The position numbers and the translations under genes were made by a program. From Massilia soli (lineage in GTDB: Bacteria; Pseudomonadota; Gammaproteobacteria; Burkholderiales; Burkholderiaceae_D), in assembly GCF_016809835.1 (NCBI RefSeq), contig NZ_JAFBIL020000003.1, positions 534,872 to 598,871 of the forward strand: DNA of 64,000 nt, written 5' to 3'. Below the pieces are notes generated by a model that was not told the DNA's origin, made no database searches, and saw only the letters and a list, made by a program, of their open reading frames with translations. Shown piece by piece: positions 52,673 through 63,052 of this stretch. How positions within the stretch are numbered: the first letter of the stretch is position 1; every line of letters begins with the position of its first letter.

Positions 52673-54013
52673 TTACGACGTCACGGCCACCAGTTCCAGC
52701 TTCAGGTCCAGCATGCCTGACGGGACGTAGATCGAGATCGACTGCGCCTGCAGCATCCGCTCGTACATCTGGCCTTTCGCGTCCACCGTGAAGTAGCAGG
52801 TATCCGGCCGTACCGGTACCGCCGCCGGCACTTGCGGCGCATGCTGGAGGCGCACTCCCGGCAATGCCGACAGCACGAACTTCTCAACGTCGTCCGGTGC
52901 GCCCACCTTGAAGCGCAACGGGACGAGATCCACCAATTCCACCAGCGGCATGCTGGCCGATACCGCGACATAAAACGCGGTTTTGTCGTCGATCTTCCCC
53001 GAGTCCAGCGCGCCGCTGTAATACGACGGCCGGACTTGATTGAGCGCGATCGCAAAGTATTTGGACGAGATGACCGTGTCGACCAGTTCGCGAATAATCT
53101 GGAACAGCTTCTCGAATGACGGGCCAGGATCGCCGTGCTGGTAGGCCGGAAGGTCGGCCAGCGTCCAGCTTTTGGAGAAGGTCATCAAACCGCCAGCAAT
53201 GCCGAGCATTTGTTCGTACAGCCGTTCCGGATGCAGCGATGGGTGGTTGAAATGGTGCGTCAAGGCCGCGAAAGCCGAGCTGGCGGTATGCAGCAGCCAG
53301 AATGACGACATGTCGCCGGAACGGAATTCGACCACATTGCGGCTCGGCTCACGGTGATGACCGTACAAGGCACTGACCTTGGCCTGCAGCGCGTCCAGCA
53401 AGCGGCGCAGCTGCATGAACAGCACCGGCGCGGCGGCCACCGACAGGCTTGGCGCAACAAATGCCGGGTCCATTTCAAATCCGCCAGCAGAGGCGCGGCG
53501 CAGGCGCAGCAGCGGGAAGTGGGTGTAGGAGTCGCGCGGCTCGAATTCGGAGACCAGGCGCAGCTTCTTCCTCAGGTATGACAGCTGCGCCTGCGCAGCC
53601 TGGGTGTACAGGTCCGGCGTGTCCTGGTTGACCTGGACAAAACGCGCCCCGTCCTTGGGTTGGCCTGGCTGACTGAAGTTGCCGCCAAAAGGCTTGAAGG
53701 TGGGGAGGGCGGCGTAATACGTCACGCTTTGCTGGGATTGCAGCAACTGGCTCAGGTCTACAGGCTCCGGCAACTCGTCCGCGCCCGGGGCGACGACCAT
53801 TTCCCCGTCCTGGAAGCGCAGGGCCAGTTCGAGGATGCGCAGGCTGTTGCTGGCCAGCGCGTCGCGGTCCACGTTCAAATGGCTCACGCCCCAGGCGTAG
53901 GGGTGGACCGACTTGACGCTCTCGTGCAGCCGATGCTCATGGTACTGGTCTTGCTGCTGGAAATGCTGGGGACGCAGGAACAGGCCCTCGCCCCAGAGAA
54001 CTTTACCGGTCAT
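52673..54013 (-). CDS. tssK: Type VI secretion baseplate subunit TssK
   Basis: A 446-residue T6SS baseplate protein, the family's normal length. The start MTGKVLWGEGLFLRPQHFQQ is diagnostic, as are ALALRFQDGEMVVAPGADEL-type and SYTHFPLLRLRRAS stretches. TssK links the TssFG wedge to the membrane complex. Start ATG at 54013 is preceded by a purine-rich AGAGAGG. Longer in-frame readings extend past the true N-terminus. It is divergent from tssE. Confidence 0.95.
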   Translation of the reverse strand: MTGKVLWGEGLFLRPQHFQQQDQYHEHRLHESVKSVHPYAWGVSHLNVDRDALASNSLRILELALRFQDGEMVVAPGADELPEPVDLSQLLQSQQSVTYYAALPTFKPFGGNFSQPGQPKDGARFVQVNQDTPDLYTQAAQAQLSYLRKKLRLVSEFEPRDSYTHFPLLRLRRASAGGFEMDPAFVAPSLSVAAAPVLFMQLRRLLDALQAKVSALYGHHREPSRNVVEFRSGDMSSFWLLHTASSAFAALTHHFNHPSLHPERLYEQMLGIAGGLMTFSKSWTLADLPAYQHGDPGPSFEKLFQIIRELVDTVISSKYFAIALNQVRPSYYSGALDSGKIDDKTAFYVAVSASMPLVELVDLVPLRFKVGAPDDVEKFVLSALPGVRLQHAPQVPAAVPVRPDTCYFTVDAKGQMYERMLQAQSISIYVPSGMLDLKLELVAVTS

Positions 54014-54205
54014 CTTGCGTGCCTCTCTTCTGCAGCGATTAAGTTCGCAAACATAACCTTTCCTCTGCTCATTTGCAGGCGAATGCTGTGCATCCTTGCG
54101 CCTGCTCAAGGTGTGCGCCGGTCGCCGCCATTGGCGCTGTTTTTTCCATTCTTTCTGTGCAAATATTCCATCCTGCGGCCGCGCTCGGCTGACCTTGGGG
54201 GGCAC

Positions 54206-54697
54206 ATGAAGGGTTTTACACCTGGCTTGTTTGACCGCTTGATGGATGTGCCGGTGCGCGGCGCGACCAGCGCGACGGTGTCGCGGATATCGGTCGAGGA
54301 CCTGAAGGATTCGGTGGCGCGCGACCTCGAGGCGCTGCTCAATACGCGCACCGCGCTGTCCGAAGACCTGCTGAAGGCCTTCCCCGAATGCGCCCGCTCC
54401 GTGCTTACCTATGGCCTGGCCGATTTTGCCGGCAGGTCGCTGTCCAGTCCTGATGACCGCGCCCATATCTGCGCCTGCCTTGAACAGGCGATCGCGCGCC
54501 ATGAACCGCGCCTGCGCAATGTCACGGCATCGCTCGATGAGCGTGACGGCGCGATTAACAGCCTTAATTTTTCGATTGCCGCGATGATGGTTGTCAGCGA
54601 AGCACAGGAGCCGGTTAACTTCGACGCGCAACTGCAGCCGTCGACGCTCCATTACAGCATCAGCAAAGCGCGCCGGCCGGCGCCAGTGGGAGGTTGA
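54206..54697 (+). CDS. tssE: Type VI secretion baseplate subunit TssE (gp25-like)
   Basis: 163 residues of the gp25/TssE wedge family: FDRLMDVPV near the start, DLEALLNTRTALSEDLLKAF, CARSVLTYGLADFAG, and LNFSIAAMMVVS near the C-terminus. TssE initiates sheath assembly at the baseplate. ATG at 54206 follows GGGG. First plus-strand gene of the cluster; the tssK gene is divergent, with 192 bp between. Confidence 0.93.
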   Translation: MKGFTPGLFDRLMDVPVRGATSATVSRISVEDLKDSVARDLEALLNTRTALSEDLLKAFPECARSVLTYGLADFAGRSLSSPDDRAHICACLEQAIARHEPRLRNVTASLDERDGAINSLNFSIAAMMVVSEAQEPVNFDAQLQPSTLHYSISKARRPAPVGG

Positions 54698-54786
54698 ACG
54701 TGGAACAGCTGCTGCCGCACGATGAGCTGGACCATTGATTGAACGGAAGCAGTCCTGATCAGAACAAATCATAGGGGAGTGTTGCC

Positions 54787-56625
54787 TTGGATGACCTTCT
54801 TCCGTACTACGAGCGTGAGCTCGGTATTTTTCGGCAATACACGCGCCAGTTCTCGGAGCGCTTCCCTAAAACCGCAGGTAAGTTACTCATCGCGGGCGAG
54901 AATTCCGAGGATCCCCACGTTGAACGGATGATCCAGTCCTTCGCGCTGTTGACGGCACGGATTTCAAAACGGCTCGACAGCGACTACCCAAAGTTCACCG
55001 AAGCGATGCTGGAGAGCCTGTATCCCCATTTTCTTCGGCCACTGCCTTCCTACTCGATCGTCCAAATCGGGGGGCGTGACAATGAGCGGCCCGAATCAAT
55101 CTCTGTCCTGCCGCGCGGGAGCACGCTGCAATCTGATTCGGTGCAAGGGGTAACGTGCCTGTTCACTACAGCCTACGACGTGACCCTGGCGCCTCTCGTG
55201 ATCTCCAAGGTTACGTTCATGCCGGTAATCGACGACACGTTGCGCGCGATGCGACTGCCCCCGACCGTGACCGCTAGCATAAACATCACGATCGATAGCC
55301 TCGCGCATGGGCTTGGCGATTTCGCCGGGCGCCTGAAGAAGATCCGCGTCTTCATAGACGCCGAGCCATCACTGCGTGCCTCCTTGATCGACACGCTACT
55401 GATCCGCTCGGCGGGCGCCTACCTGCAGGACGGAAGCACGGGTGCGTGGAACGCGCTCAAGCGTGTGCCTCTGGACGTTGCTGGCTTTGGTGACGATGAC
55501 ACGATGATTCCTTTCACAGCCCGATCGCATCCTGCTTTTCGGCTACTGACGGAGTATTTTTCGTATCCAGAAAAATTCAACTTCATCGACATCGACCTCA
55601 GTGAAATTGCACCGCTGCTCCCAGAAAAATGCTCACGCATGACGCTGCAGTTCACCATCGCGGGCCTGTCCAGCGACTCGAACGAAGCGCGGCTGCTGGC
55701 GGCGCTATCAAACAAGAATTTCAAACTGGGCTGCACGCCAGTCGTGAACCTGTTTGAAAAGCGCGGTGTACCAGTTCAGCAGGATCACACCAGTTCTGAC
55801 TATCAGCTGCTTGCCGATGCCACGCATGCTTCAGGATATGAGGTCCATTCTATCAACTCGGTACGGCTCGTCCGTGAGTCAACAGCCGGCAACACCGTGA
55901 CGGAGTTCACGCCGCTATATACGGCTCGCCCTGGCGGCGCGGCCGAAGGCAAGGGCAACTATTGGATGGCCCGCCGCGACGACTCCATCGCTGCGATCAG
56001 TCCCGGCCATGAACTCAGGATCACGCTCGTTGATGCGGACTTCAACCCTAGCAGCGGCGAGACAGCGACGCTTTCGACCGAGCTTAGTTGCACCAATCGC
56101 GACTTACCCTCCCAGCTGCGCTACGGTCATGCCAGTGGCGACCTCACTTGCGATGCCGTCGCGACTACGATGCCGATCCGGCTATTACGCAAGCCATCCT
56201 CTCCGTACCGCTTCGCATCCGACAAGGGTTCCCACTGGCGCCTGATCTCGCACCTCACATTGAACTATTCGACTCTGACGACTGCCGGCCTGTCGGACCT
56301 TCGCAAAATGTTGTCGCTGTACGACCTGCCTCGGTCCACAATTTCACAACGGCAGATTGGTGGCATCGTGGGGCTTGAACACGGAACGGTTCGCGCATGG
56401 ATGCCAACCTTGCCGGTGGCTTCGCTTATGCCTGGCATCGGCATTCGAATGACGGTTGACGAGCAGGCCTTTGTCGGCAGCGCGCTCTACATCTTTGCTC
56501 GGGTTATGGACCGCTACTTCGCACTCAACCGCCAGCTCAACTGCTTCACCCAGCTCGAGATCGTCTCGGAGCAATCAGGGAAGGAGATACTGAAATGTCA
56601 GCCTCGCTGCGCCGAAAAAGCGTGA
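54787..56625 (+). CDS. tssF: Type VI secretion baseplate subunit TssF, TTG start
   Basis: 612 residues, typical for TssF (VasA). The N-terminal MDDLLPYYERELGIFRQYTR, the FPKTAGKLLIAGENSEDPHV block and ALLTARISKRLDSDYPKFTE identify the family. Predicted start is TTG at 54787 with GGGGAG seven bases before it. From here rightward the codon usage is visibly less GC-biased than upstream. Overlaps tssG by 31 bp. Confidence 0.95.
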   Translation: MDDLLPYYERELGIFRQYTRQFSERFPKTAGKLLIAGENSEDPHVERMIQSFALLTARISKRLDSDYPKFTEAMLESLYPHFLRPLPSYSIVQIGGRDNERPESISVLPRGSTLQSDSVQGVTCLFTTAYDVTLAPLVISKVTFMPVIDDTLRAMRLPPTVTASINITIDSLAHGLGDFAGRLKKIRVFIDAEPSLRASLIDTLLIRSAGAYLQDGSTGAWNALKRVPLDVAGFGDDDTMIPFTARSHPAFRLLTEYFSYPEKFNFIDIDLSEIAPLLPEKCSRMTLQFTIAGLSSDSNEARLLAALSNKNFKLGCTPVVNLFEKRGVPVQQDHTSSDYQLLADATHASGYEVHSINSVRLVRESTAGNTVTEFTPLYTARPGGAAEGKGNYWMARRDDSIAAISPGHELRITLVDADFNPSSGETATLSTELSCTNRDLPSQLRYGHASGDLTCDAVATTMPIRLLRKPSSPYRFASDKGSHWRLISHLTLNYSTLTTAGLSDLRKMLSLYDLPRSTISQRQIGGIVGLEHGTVRAWMPTLPVASLMPGIGIRMTVDEQAFVGSALYIFARVMDRYFALNRQLNCFTQLEIVSEQSGKEILKCQPRCAEKA

Positions 56626-57704
56626 TCCAGCGCTTGCTGGATGAACCGTATCGATTTGAGTTCGGCCAGGCTGTCAATCTGATTGTCCTCTGGCTGGGTA
56701 GTCAGGGGGTGCCCCGGGAGAGGGCGCTCCTTGATCACTTGAGGTTTGAAAATAGCCTGTCCTTGGCATTCCCGCCCAGCCAGATTGAAAGGTTGGCCGC
56801 GATTTGCGACGAAGATATCGTTAGTGAGAAGGACCTCGCCCAGAAGCTGAATGAAGACCGGGCGCTGCAATTCACGGTGACGCCCACGTTTATGGGCTTC
56901 CTTGGCGAGAATGGCGCGTTGCCTCATCACTACACCGAGCGAATCGCAGCCCATCAGTTGCTCGGGAAGGACGAGGCGCCGCGTGCCTTCCTGGATGTAT
57001 TTTCAAATCGCGCACTGGCGCTTTTCTATGAATCCTGGCGAAAGAACCGTATTGAGCAGTCGATTGGCGACGGCAAGGATAACTACCTGCCGCTTCTTCT
57101 CAGCCTGGCCGGCTTCCAGCCCCAAGCATCGAACGATAACGCCGAGGGCATCAGCGACGAGACAATAGCGTTGTTCGCCGGGGTGCTGCAGCAGCGCCCA
57201 GTCTCACCAGTGGTCCTCGCCCGAGTGCTTGCGTGCGTTCTTGAGGTCGCGATCGATGTGGAAGAGTCGGTCGGCTTCTGGAGCGTACTCGGACCGCATG
57301 AGCAATGCGCGCCTGGCCTGATGAACGCCACCCTCGGATACAACACCATTCTTGGCGAGCGCACCTGGCGGCCGGACCTGGGGGCACGATTGTCCGTTGG
57401 GCCAATGCATAGGGAGCAGTTTGAAACCTTCCTTCCAGGCGGGTGCGCAGCATTGTCGCTGGCGAAGATGCTGACGCTGTTTGGCGATCACACAGTAGTT
57501 TATGAGATCAGGCTAAACCTCCATGCTGATGATATCCGGCCGATCGTTCTCGGAGGCCAGGTCGCCGTGGGCGCACGGTTAGGTCAGAACAGCTTCCTCA
57601 TCAGTGAGTCGAGTTCCAGCGACCGCGACGACGTGTTCTACCACATTGCTCCAACGGCGCCGTTGCCACCACGGTCCGCCGTACGAACACATCCGCTGAG
57701 CTAG
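56595..57704 (+). CDS. tssG: Type VI secretion baseplate subunit TssG
   Basis: 369 residues with TssG features: VIQRLLDEPYRFEFGQAVNL, LSLAFPPSQIERL, TPTFMGFLGENGALPHHYTE and the HREQFETFLPGG stretch near the end. It forms a wedge with TssF. Its ATG lies inside the last 31 bases of tssF, so the two are translationally coupled. A 109-bp gap follows before vgrG. Confidence 0.95.
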   Translation: MSASLRRKSVIQRLLDEPYRFEFGQAVNLIVLWLGSQGVPRERALLDHLRFENSLSLAFPPSQIERLAAICDEDIVSEKDLAQKLNEDRALQFTVTPTFMGFLGENGALPHHYTERIAAHQLLGKDEAPRAFLDVFSNRALALFYESWRKNRIEQSIGDGKDNYLPLLLSLAGFQPQASNDNAEGISDETIALFAGVLQQRPVSPVVLARVLACVLEVAIDVEESVGFWSVLGPHEQCAPGLMNATLGYNTILGERTWRPDLGARLSVGPMHREQFETFLPGGCAALSLAKMLTLFGDHTVVYEIRLNLHADDIRPIVLGGQVAVGARLGQNSFLISESSSSDRDDVFYHIAPTAPLPPRSAVRTHPLS

Positions 57705-57813
57705 GTTTTCCTAAACTTGACCTTAGTCAACAAGCCGACGAGCGTAATCGGTAGAGTCTGCCAGATCGTATCCGACAACTGCGCCCCTGCATTACTGCCA
57801 CGGACCTAAAACC

Positions 57814-60045
57814 ATGAATCAATTTAGAGGCGACGCGGCCGCGCTTGAAGCCCTGGCCAATGACCGGCAAGGCAAGCGCATCCTGCGCCTGCGGTTTCGG
57901 AAAGACGATGCGCCGGCTAACGCCTTCATGCTGGCCAATCGTCTTGATGCAAGTGAGGGGCTGGGGCAAGACTACGCTTTCACAGTTGAGGTCCTATCTG
58001 ACAACGCAGCAATCCCACACGATGACGTGCTTGGCAAGATGGTGACGGTCGAACTGGTGCGCGAGGACGGTACGCTCCGCTTTTTCAACGGCTTCGTCTT
58101 CGATTTCAGCTTCCTCAAAACCGACGGCGGCTTCGCCTACTACCAGCTCGTACTCGAACCGTGGCTGTCCTATCTCCGACTGCGCCAGGACAACGTAGCG
58201 TTCCACGATATGAGCGTCATCGATATGACGACGAAGATATGCGACGAATACATCAAGCGCGACTGGCGGCATCGCGTAGTCGCCGCCGATCCACCAATCA
58301 CCTATAGCTGCCAGCACAACGAGAGCGAACATAACTTCCTGCACAGGCATTGGGAGGCGAGGGGTTGGCACTACTATTACGAGCATCGCGCTGACGGGCA
58401 TTCGCTGGTCCTTTGCGACGACAGCACCCGATGCGCACTGCCCATTGCAGGCGAGCGCACCGATATGCCATATCAGGACAAGGCCGGCGTAGCCGAAGAC
58501 GATGGGATCCATGGGTGGAGCCCCGGGCGCCGTATCGGGTCCGATAAGGTGACAGCGGTGAGCTTCAACTTCAAACATCCCAGGCCTAAGCGCGTCGAGA
58601 GGACATCGGCGCAAAGCCGAAGCGCCGAGCCGCAGCTGGAAGTGTATGAGAACACCGGTACCTACGGGTTCAAGGACTTCGACGACGGGCAGGCACTTGC
58701 ACAGCTGCGGATTGAAGAGCTGGATACTCGGCGCAGCGAATATCGCGCCAAGGGCAACGATCGCACCGCGGAGCCGGGGAGATGGTTCACGTTGAGCGGG
58801 TATCCCGAATCAGGCAATGCGAAAGGGACGGCCGCACAAAAATATCTCATCACCTCGGTGCGCCACGAGGCGACGAACAACTACCAGGATGGACGCGATG
58901 CGGTCTCGAGTTACAGCAATGAGATGACGTGCATCGCGCATAACCTGCCATGGCGGCCTGGACGCGGCTTCAACAGCGAGGAGCCGAAGATCTTCGGGGT
59001 TCAAACCGCGGTCGTCGTTGGTCCTCCTGGAGAGGAAATCTACACGGACGGCTACGGCCGGGTGAAGGTGCAGTTTCACTGGGACCGTAAAGGCGAATTT
59101 GACGATAAGAGCTCGCCATGGGTTCGCGTCCTTACGACTTGGGCCGGTCCGCAATTTGGTCAGATCAGTCTTCCCCGCGTCGGAATGGAAGTGGCATTGC
59201 ACTTCTTGGATGGCAACATTAACCATCCTCTGATCATTGGTTGTGTCTTCAACGCGAACAACATGCCGCCATGGGAGCTGCCGCTCAATAAGACGCAGAG
59301 CGGGATCCTAACGCGCTCGACAAAAGAGGGCAGAAGCGCCCATGCGAACGCGATTCGATTCGAGGACAAGCGCGGTGAAGAAGAAGTGTGGCTGCACGCC
59401 CAGAAAGATCAGCGGATAGAAGTCGAACATGACGAAGCGCACTGGGTTGGCAACGATCGTAGGAAGACCGTTGACCACAATGAAACGGTTGAGGTCAAGA
59501 ACGACCAACAGATAACAGTCCACAACAACCGCTCAGAGCGGGTCGATCACGAAGAAAAGATCAGCATAGGTGACAATCGCACTGAGGATGTGGGCAAAAA
59601 CGAGACGATCAACATTGGAGGCAATCGTACCAAGTCGGTCGTCAAAAATCAGAAGGACAGCATTGGAAGGAATTGGTCCATCAACGTCACCAAGGTGAAA
59701 ACCGAGACAATCGGTATGGCGTACATGCAAAACGTCGGAATGGGGCGTATGGAAAACGTCGGCCTTGGTTACGACTTAAACGTCGGACTTGTCATGGCAA
59801 CCGTTGTCGGCGCTAGCCAATTTACAAAGGTCGGCAAGACGGTTTCCATTTCCGCTGGCGACAAAATTCAGCTTATTTGCGGGCAATCGAAGCTGGTGCT
59901 GACGCCAACTGCCATCTACATAGAGGGCAACGATGTTCATATCAAGAGCAGCAGCAAGGTTCAGCTTGATGGGCCCGCTGACGTATTGCTGAACTCAGGA
60001 AGTGCCCAGAGCGCTCCCTTGGGCCCAAAGGGTAAAGAGGAATGA
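57814..60045 (+). CDS. vgrG: VgrG spike protein
   Basis: A 743-residue T6SS tip. The gp27-like domain spans about 1-370 (YAFTVEVLSDN, HNESEHNFLHRHWEARGWHY); the gp5-like OB fold is near 430-520 (GRVKVQFHWDRKGEFDDKSS, GMEVALHFLDGNINHPLIIG), then a beta-helix needle rich in VGNDRRKTVDHNETV-type repeats to the end (YIEGNDVHIKSSSKVQLDGP). No effector domain is fused to the tail, so cargo must be attached separately, fitting the adaptor gene that follows. Confidence 0.95.
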   Translation: MNQFRGDAAALEALANDRQGKRILRLRFRKDDAPANAFMLANRLDASEGLGQDYAFTVEVLSDNAAIPHDDVLGKMVTVELVREDGTLRFFNGFVFDFSFLKTDGGFAYYQLVLEPWLSYLRLRQDNVAFHDMSVIDMTTKICDEYIKRDWRHRVVAADPPITYSCQHNESEHNFLHRHWEARGWHYYYEHRADGHSLVLCDDSTRCALPIAGERTDMPYQDKAGVAEDDGIHGWSPGRRIGSDKVTAVSFNFKHPRPKRVERTSAQSRSAEPQLEVYENTGTYGFKDFDDGQALAQLRIEELDTRRSEYRAKGNDRTAEPGRWFTLSGYPESGNAKGTAAQKYLITSVRHEATNNYQDGRDAVSSYSNEMTCIAHNLPWRPGRGFNSEEPKIFGVQTAVVVGPPGEEIYTDGYGRVKVQFHWDRKGEFDDKSSPWVRVLTTWAGPQFGQISLPRVGMEVALHFLDGNINHPLIIGCVFNANNMPPWELPLNKTQSGILTRSTKEGRSAHANAIRFEDKRGEEEVWLHAQKDQRIEVEHDEAHWVGNDRRKTVDHNETVEVKNDQQITVHNNRSERVDHEEKISIGDNRTEDVGKNETINIGGNRTKSVVKNQKDSIGRNWSINVTKVKTETIGMAYMQNVGMGRMENVGLGYDLNVGLVMATVVGASQFTKVGKTVSISAGDKIQLICGQSKLVLTPTAIYIEGNDVHIKSSSKVQLDGPADVLLNSGSAQSAPLGPKGKEE

Positions 60046-60086
60046 ACCCGACAGCGTCGTTGCCATTTGACAGCATGGGGTAACTC

Positions 60087-61232
60087 ATGGCCACTATTGA
60101 GAACAGCACCGGGGTTCCACATTTCTGGTTCGAACAAACCGGGCCGGACGGCGAACACCTTGATGTCCTAGTTGTACGCGCGACTTTCGCCTTTGGAGTC
60201 AATGGCCAGCCGATGACGGTGACGCCTGAGCAACAGCCGATTGCCTACGGCGATGCCTATTCGGATTCCGTCGAAAGCGACCCGCTGCGCGCCGTTATCA
60301 CTGAGGACGGAGATCTACTCCCTTACAAACCAGGCACGGATGTCTTGATTGTGGGGCATGCGGTCGCACCGGCCGGCATTGCTCAGCCATCTTGGCTCGC
60401 CAGTGTCCGGGTCGGGCAGATGCGCAAAACTTTACGGCTGCACGGCCCGAGGAATTTTTACAAAACGTTCTTTGGATGGCGCCTTGGACCTAGCGAGCCA
60501 GTTGCATACGTGCCGCTCGACTACCGGCTCGCGTATGGAGGATGCATCGACGTTCCAGCGGCCCTTACGGCAGAAAGTATCGCCTATACGATCAAACATC
60601 CAGGCAACCCGGCAGGATGCGGCTGGCTCCCGAAGCCAAGTGCGTACAAGCACCTGCCTAGGGCGGCACGTAGGCATATCAAGGATTGGATCAAGGGGAA
60701 GAAATTTCTTCCCGCACCCCAAATTGAATCAGAGGCAACGCCTGTCCGGTATCCGTTTCAGAACGTGGATGCGCAAGGTTTCAGCACGATAGCACGCTGG
60801 TGCGAACCGAGATTGTCCTGGCAAGGGACATACGACGATGAGTGGCATGCGGCTAGGAATCCCATGTTGCCAAAAGATTTCGATTCGCGCTACTACCAAA
60901 GCGCTGCTGCAGACCAGGTGTGTTCTCCGTATTTGATTGGTGACGAGCGGGTCGTACTGACCGGCCTATTATCCGACGATCGAGAAATGTGCCTGCCGGG
61001 GTGGCGCATGGTTGCCGCGGTCACACGCGCTAGTGGTGAGAGCACGCTATGCATTTTTAACCTCGATACTGTTCGTTTTGATCTGGACTCCGGCGAGGCC
61101 TCGTTGGTGTGGCGCGCACACTTTGATTTTGTCGATCCGGTCGTTGAAATTGCTTTGGCCGCTATCACGGGTGGCCTCATGAGCGATAGCCCGTCAATGA
61201 CGGCGATGCCGAACGGCGAGAACACCCGATGA
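60087..61232 (+). CDS. DUF2169 T6SS effector adaptor/chaperone
   Basis: A 381-residue DUF2169 protein: FEQTGPDGEHLDVLVVRATF, PLDYRLAYGGCIDV and PAGCGWLPKPSAYKHLP are family traits, and NPMLPKDFDSRYYQSAAADQ closes the pattern. DUF2169 proteins typically load PAAR-like effectors onto VgrG in T6SS clusters. It follows vgrG by 41 bp, and its stop overlaps the effector start (ATGA), the usual adaptor-then-effector order. No catalytic motif is apparent. Confidence 0.9.
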   Translation: MATIENSTGVPHFWFEQTGPDGEHLDVLVVRATFAFGVNGQPMTVTPEQQPIAYGDAYSDSVESDPLRAVITEDGDLLPYKPGTDVLIVGHAVAPAGIAQPSWLASVRVGQMRKTLRLHGPRNFYKTFFGWRLGPSEPVAYVPLDYRLAYGGCIDVPAALTAESIAYTIKHPGNPAGCGWLPKPSAYKHLPRAARRHIKDWIKGKKFLPAPQIESEATPVRYPFQNVDAQGFSTIARWCEPRLSWQGTYDDEWHAARNPMLPKDFDSRYYQSAAADQVCSPYLIGDERVVLTGLLSDDREMCLPGWRMVAAVTRASGESTLCIFNLDTVRFDLDSGEASLVWRAHFDFVDPVVEIALAAITGGLMSDSPSMTAMPNGENTR

Positions 61233-63046
61233 GTTCCTCACGCGACAAGTTGAATTTATCGGATCTGACGAGATCTGGTCCTAAAGGAAATGTCGTCCTG
61301 GACCGACGTTCAATTGAAGATCAGCTCGCCGAGCGTGCACAACTGATTGAGAACGAGAAACGAATAGCTCAGCTTGAGCGCAGTAACGCGGAACTCGAAG
61401 CGCAACTCGCACAAATGGAACCGGCGGTCGTCAATTCCCACGCTACTGGCAAGGGGAGGGTGAGTCATATTGCCCATTCCGCAGGCTGGCAAGCGATCTG
61501 TACTGCGCCTGATTTCTGCAAGGTCGGCAATGCCGTGGTGGCGTTCAATAGTTTTGCCACGTTGGACATGCAGCAGGCCGCGTCGCCAAATGTTAAGGCG
61601 AGAGGTACTGCGGTGTACCGCAAAGGTGACATGATTAAAAAAGTCCAGGGAGACGCCGGCAAGCACATTGTTTCCGGAACTTCCCTCGGAAGCGGACATG
61701 TCAAGATTCTGGACGGCCACGATAACGTCAAAGTGAACGGAATTCCGGTCGCGCGCCACGACAGCCGCTGCCTCATCAACTGTGACGCTTCGGGTGTTGG
61801 CGGCGTACAAGGAAAACTTGTCACGGAGCGGAAGACTGTCGGCGAGGGCGAATCTACCCCGAAGGACGCCGCGCCTCCGGGGGAGCGCACCAGCGAAAAG
61901 CTGGCCGCCCTCAAGAAGGCGAGAGCGAGCGTCGCGGACGGGATGCTTGAGCTCGATGCGCTCGATGAGTACGTCAATTTCGACCAATCCAATCAAGCAC
62001 TCAGTGACCTTATCGCGCAGATCAGCGGTACGCACGGCACGGCCGTAGGCTACGCGGCCGAGGTTGCGCGCGGCGTGCTTGGGTTTGGCAAAGATCTTGT
62101 GATGGGGGCAGGCGAACTAGCGTACGAGGGCATTAAGGCAGTGCCCAAAGTTGTACAGCTGACCCAGACGCAAAAGGGCAAAGCTCTTGCTCTGCTCGAT
62201 GCAAAGATCTTCGGCGAAAATATAAAAATAGGTAACATTACGCCGGGGACTATCGGGCGCGGCGCACTGGATGTTGGCAAAGCTATCATCCTGCCAGTGA
62301 CCGATCCGTGGGCTAAAGGAGATTACGTTGAAGCTGTCACCCGCGGCGCTGCGGAAATCGGCACGCCAGGGCTGGGATGGTTGAAGGGCAGAAGTGCAGG
62401 ACGTGCCTCGAGGGTGGCTGATGCAAGCAAGGCTTCCGATGCGGCGACAAAATTCCCGCGCAGTGTCGCGCTGCAGGTGGATAATGGCGTGCACATTCGC
62501 CAGCACAAGAAGCCAGAATTTAGCGGTGATTGGGACGATTATTTGACTCGTGGACTTAGAGCTGACCCAATGGCTACTCCGGAGGGCCGCAGAATGGTTC
62601 ACGAATTCGAAAAGACTGGTTTGAGTCCGGCGGAGGCGGTGCAAAAGACGAAAGACCTAATGCAGACCGGTTCGACGATTCCTTTGCCAAATCCAATCGA
62701 GATTGGGGACAAATTTTACAAGATCATCCCTGAGGGAGGACAAGTCGGGCCTAGCAGCGCTTTCTGGGCGACCGAAGCGGAACTTGCGACGCTGCGAGGC
62801 GCGAGCTATGATCAAATCGCAGACAGAGTCGGAATCCCGCTGATTTCGCAGCAGGGCATACGTTTCGAGGTTGTAGAGATAACCGCGATTCGGCAGGGGA
62901 CATCCTTCACTTCAGTGATTGCACCAACAAAAGAAATTGGATCAAATGGCGTGATATGGTCGCAAAATGGCGGCGGCCTTCAAACCTTATTGGCCGACCG
63001 CAGTATTTTTTCGGCTCCAAGACTCACTAGTATAATATTTCCTTAG
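61229..63046 (+). CDS. PAAR-like (DUF4150) T6SS effector with unassigned C-terminal toxin domain
   Basis: 605 residues in a modular layout. Residues 30-70 form a coiled coil (LIENEKRIAQLERSNAELEA). A DUF4150 PAAR-like tip domain follows (about 75-200; ICTAPDFCKVGNAVVAFNSF, GHVKILDGHDNVKVNGIPVA). A hydrophobic linker (about 265-400) precedes a C-terminal domain of about 200 residues beginning near VALQVDNGVHIRQHKKPEFS. Within it GDKFYKIIPEGGQVGPSSAF, QGIRFEVVEITAI, VIAPTKEIGSNGV and GGGLQTLLADRSIFSAPRL are prominent; these resemble polymorphic-toxin C-termini, but no named nuclease, ADP-ribosyltransferase or lipase motif is evident. The activity is therefore unknown. Confidence 0.85.
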   Translation: MSSSRDKLNLSDLTRSGPKGNVVLDRRSIEDQLAERAQLIENEKRIAQLERSNAELEAQLAQMEPAVVNSHATGKGRVSHIAHSAGWQAICTAPDFCKVGNAVVAFNSFATLDMQQAASPNVKARGTAVYRKGDMIKKVQGDAGKHIVSGTSLGSGHVKILDGHDNVKVNGIPVARHDSRCLINCDASGVGGVQGKLVTERKTVGEGESTPKDAAPPGERTSEKLAALKKARASVADGMLELDALDEYVNFDQSNQALSDLIAQISGTHGTAVGYAAEVARGVLGFGKDLVMGAGELAYEGIKAVPKVVQLTQTQKGKALALLDAKIFGENIKIGNITPGTIGRGALDVGKAIILPVTDPWAKGDYVEAVTRGAAEIGTPGLGWLKGRSAGRASRVADASKASDAATKFPRSVALQVDNGVHIRQHKKPEFSGDWDDYLTRGLRADPMATPEGRRMVHEFEKTGLSPAEAVQKTKDLMQTGSTIPLPNPIEIGDKFYKIIPEGGQVGPSSAFWATEAELATLRGASYDQIADRVGIPLISQQGIRFEVVEITAIRQGTSFTSVIAPTKEIGSNGVIWSQNGGGLQTLLADRSIFSAPRLTSIIFP

Positions 63047-63052
63047 GTGCAT

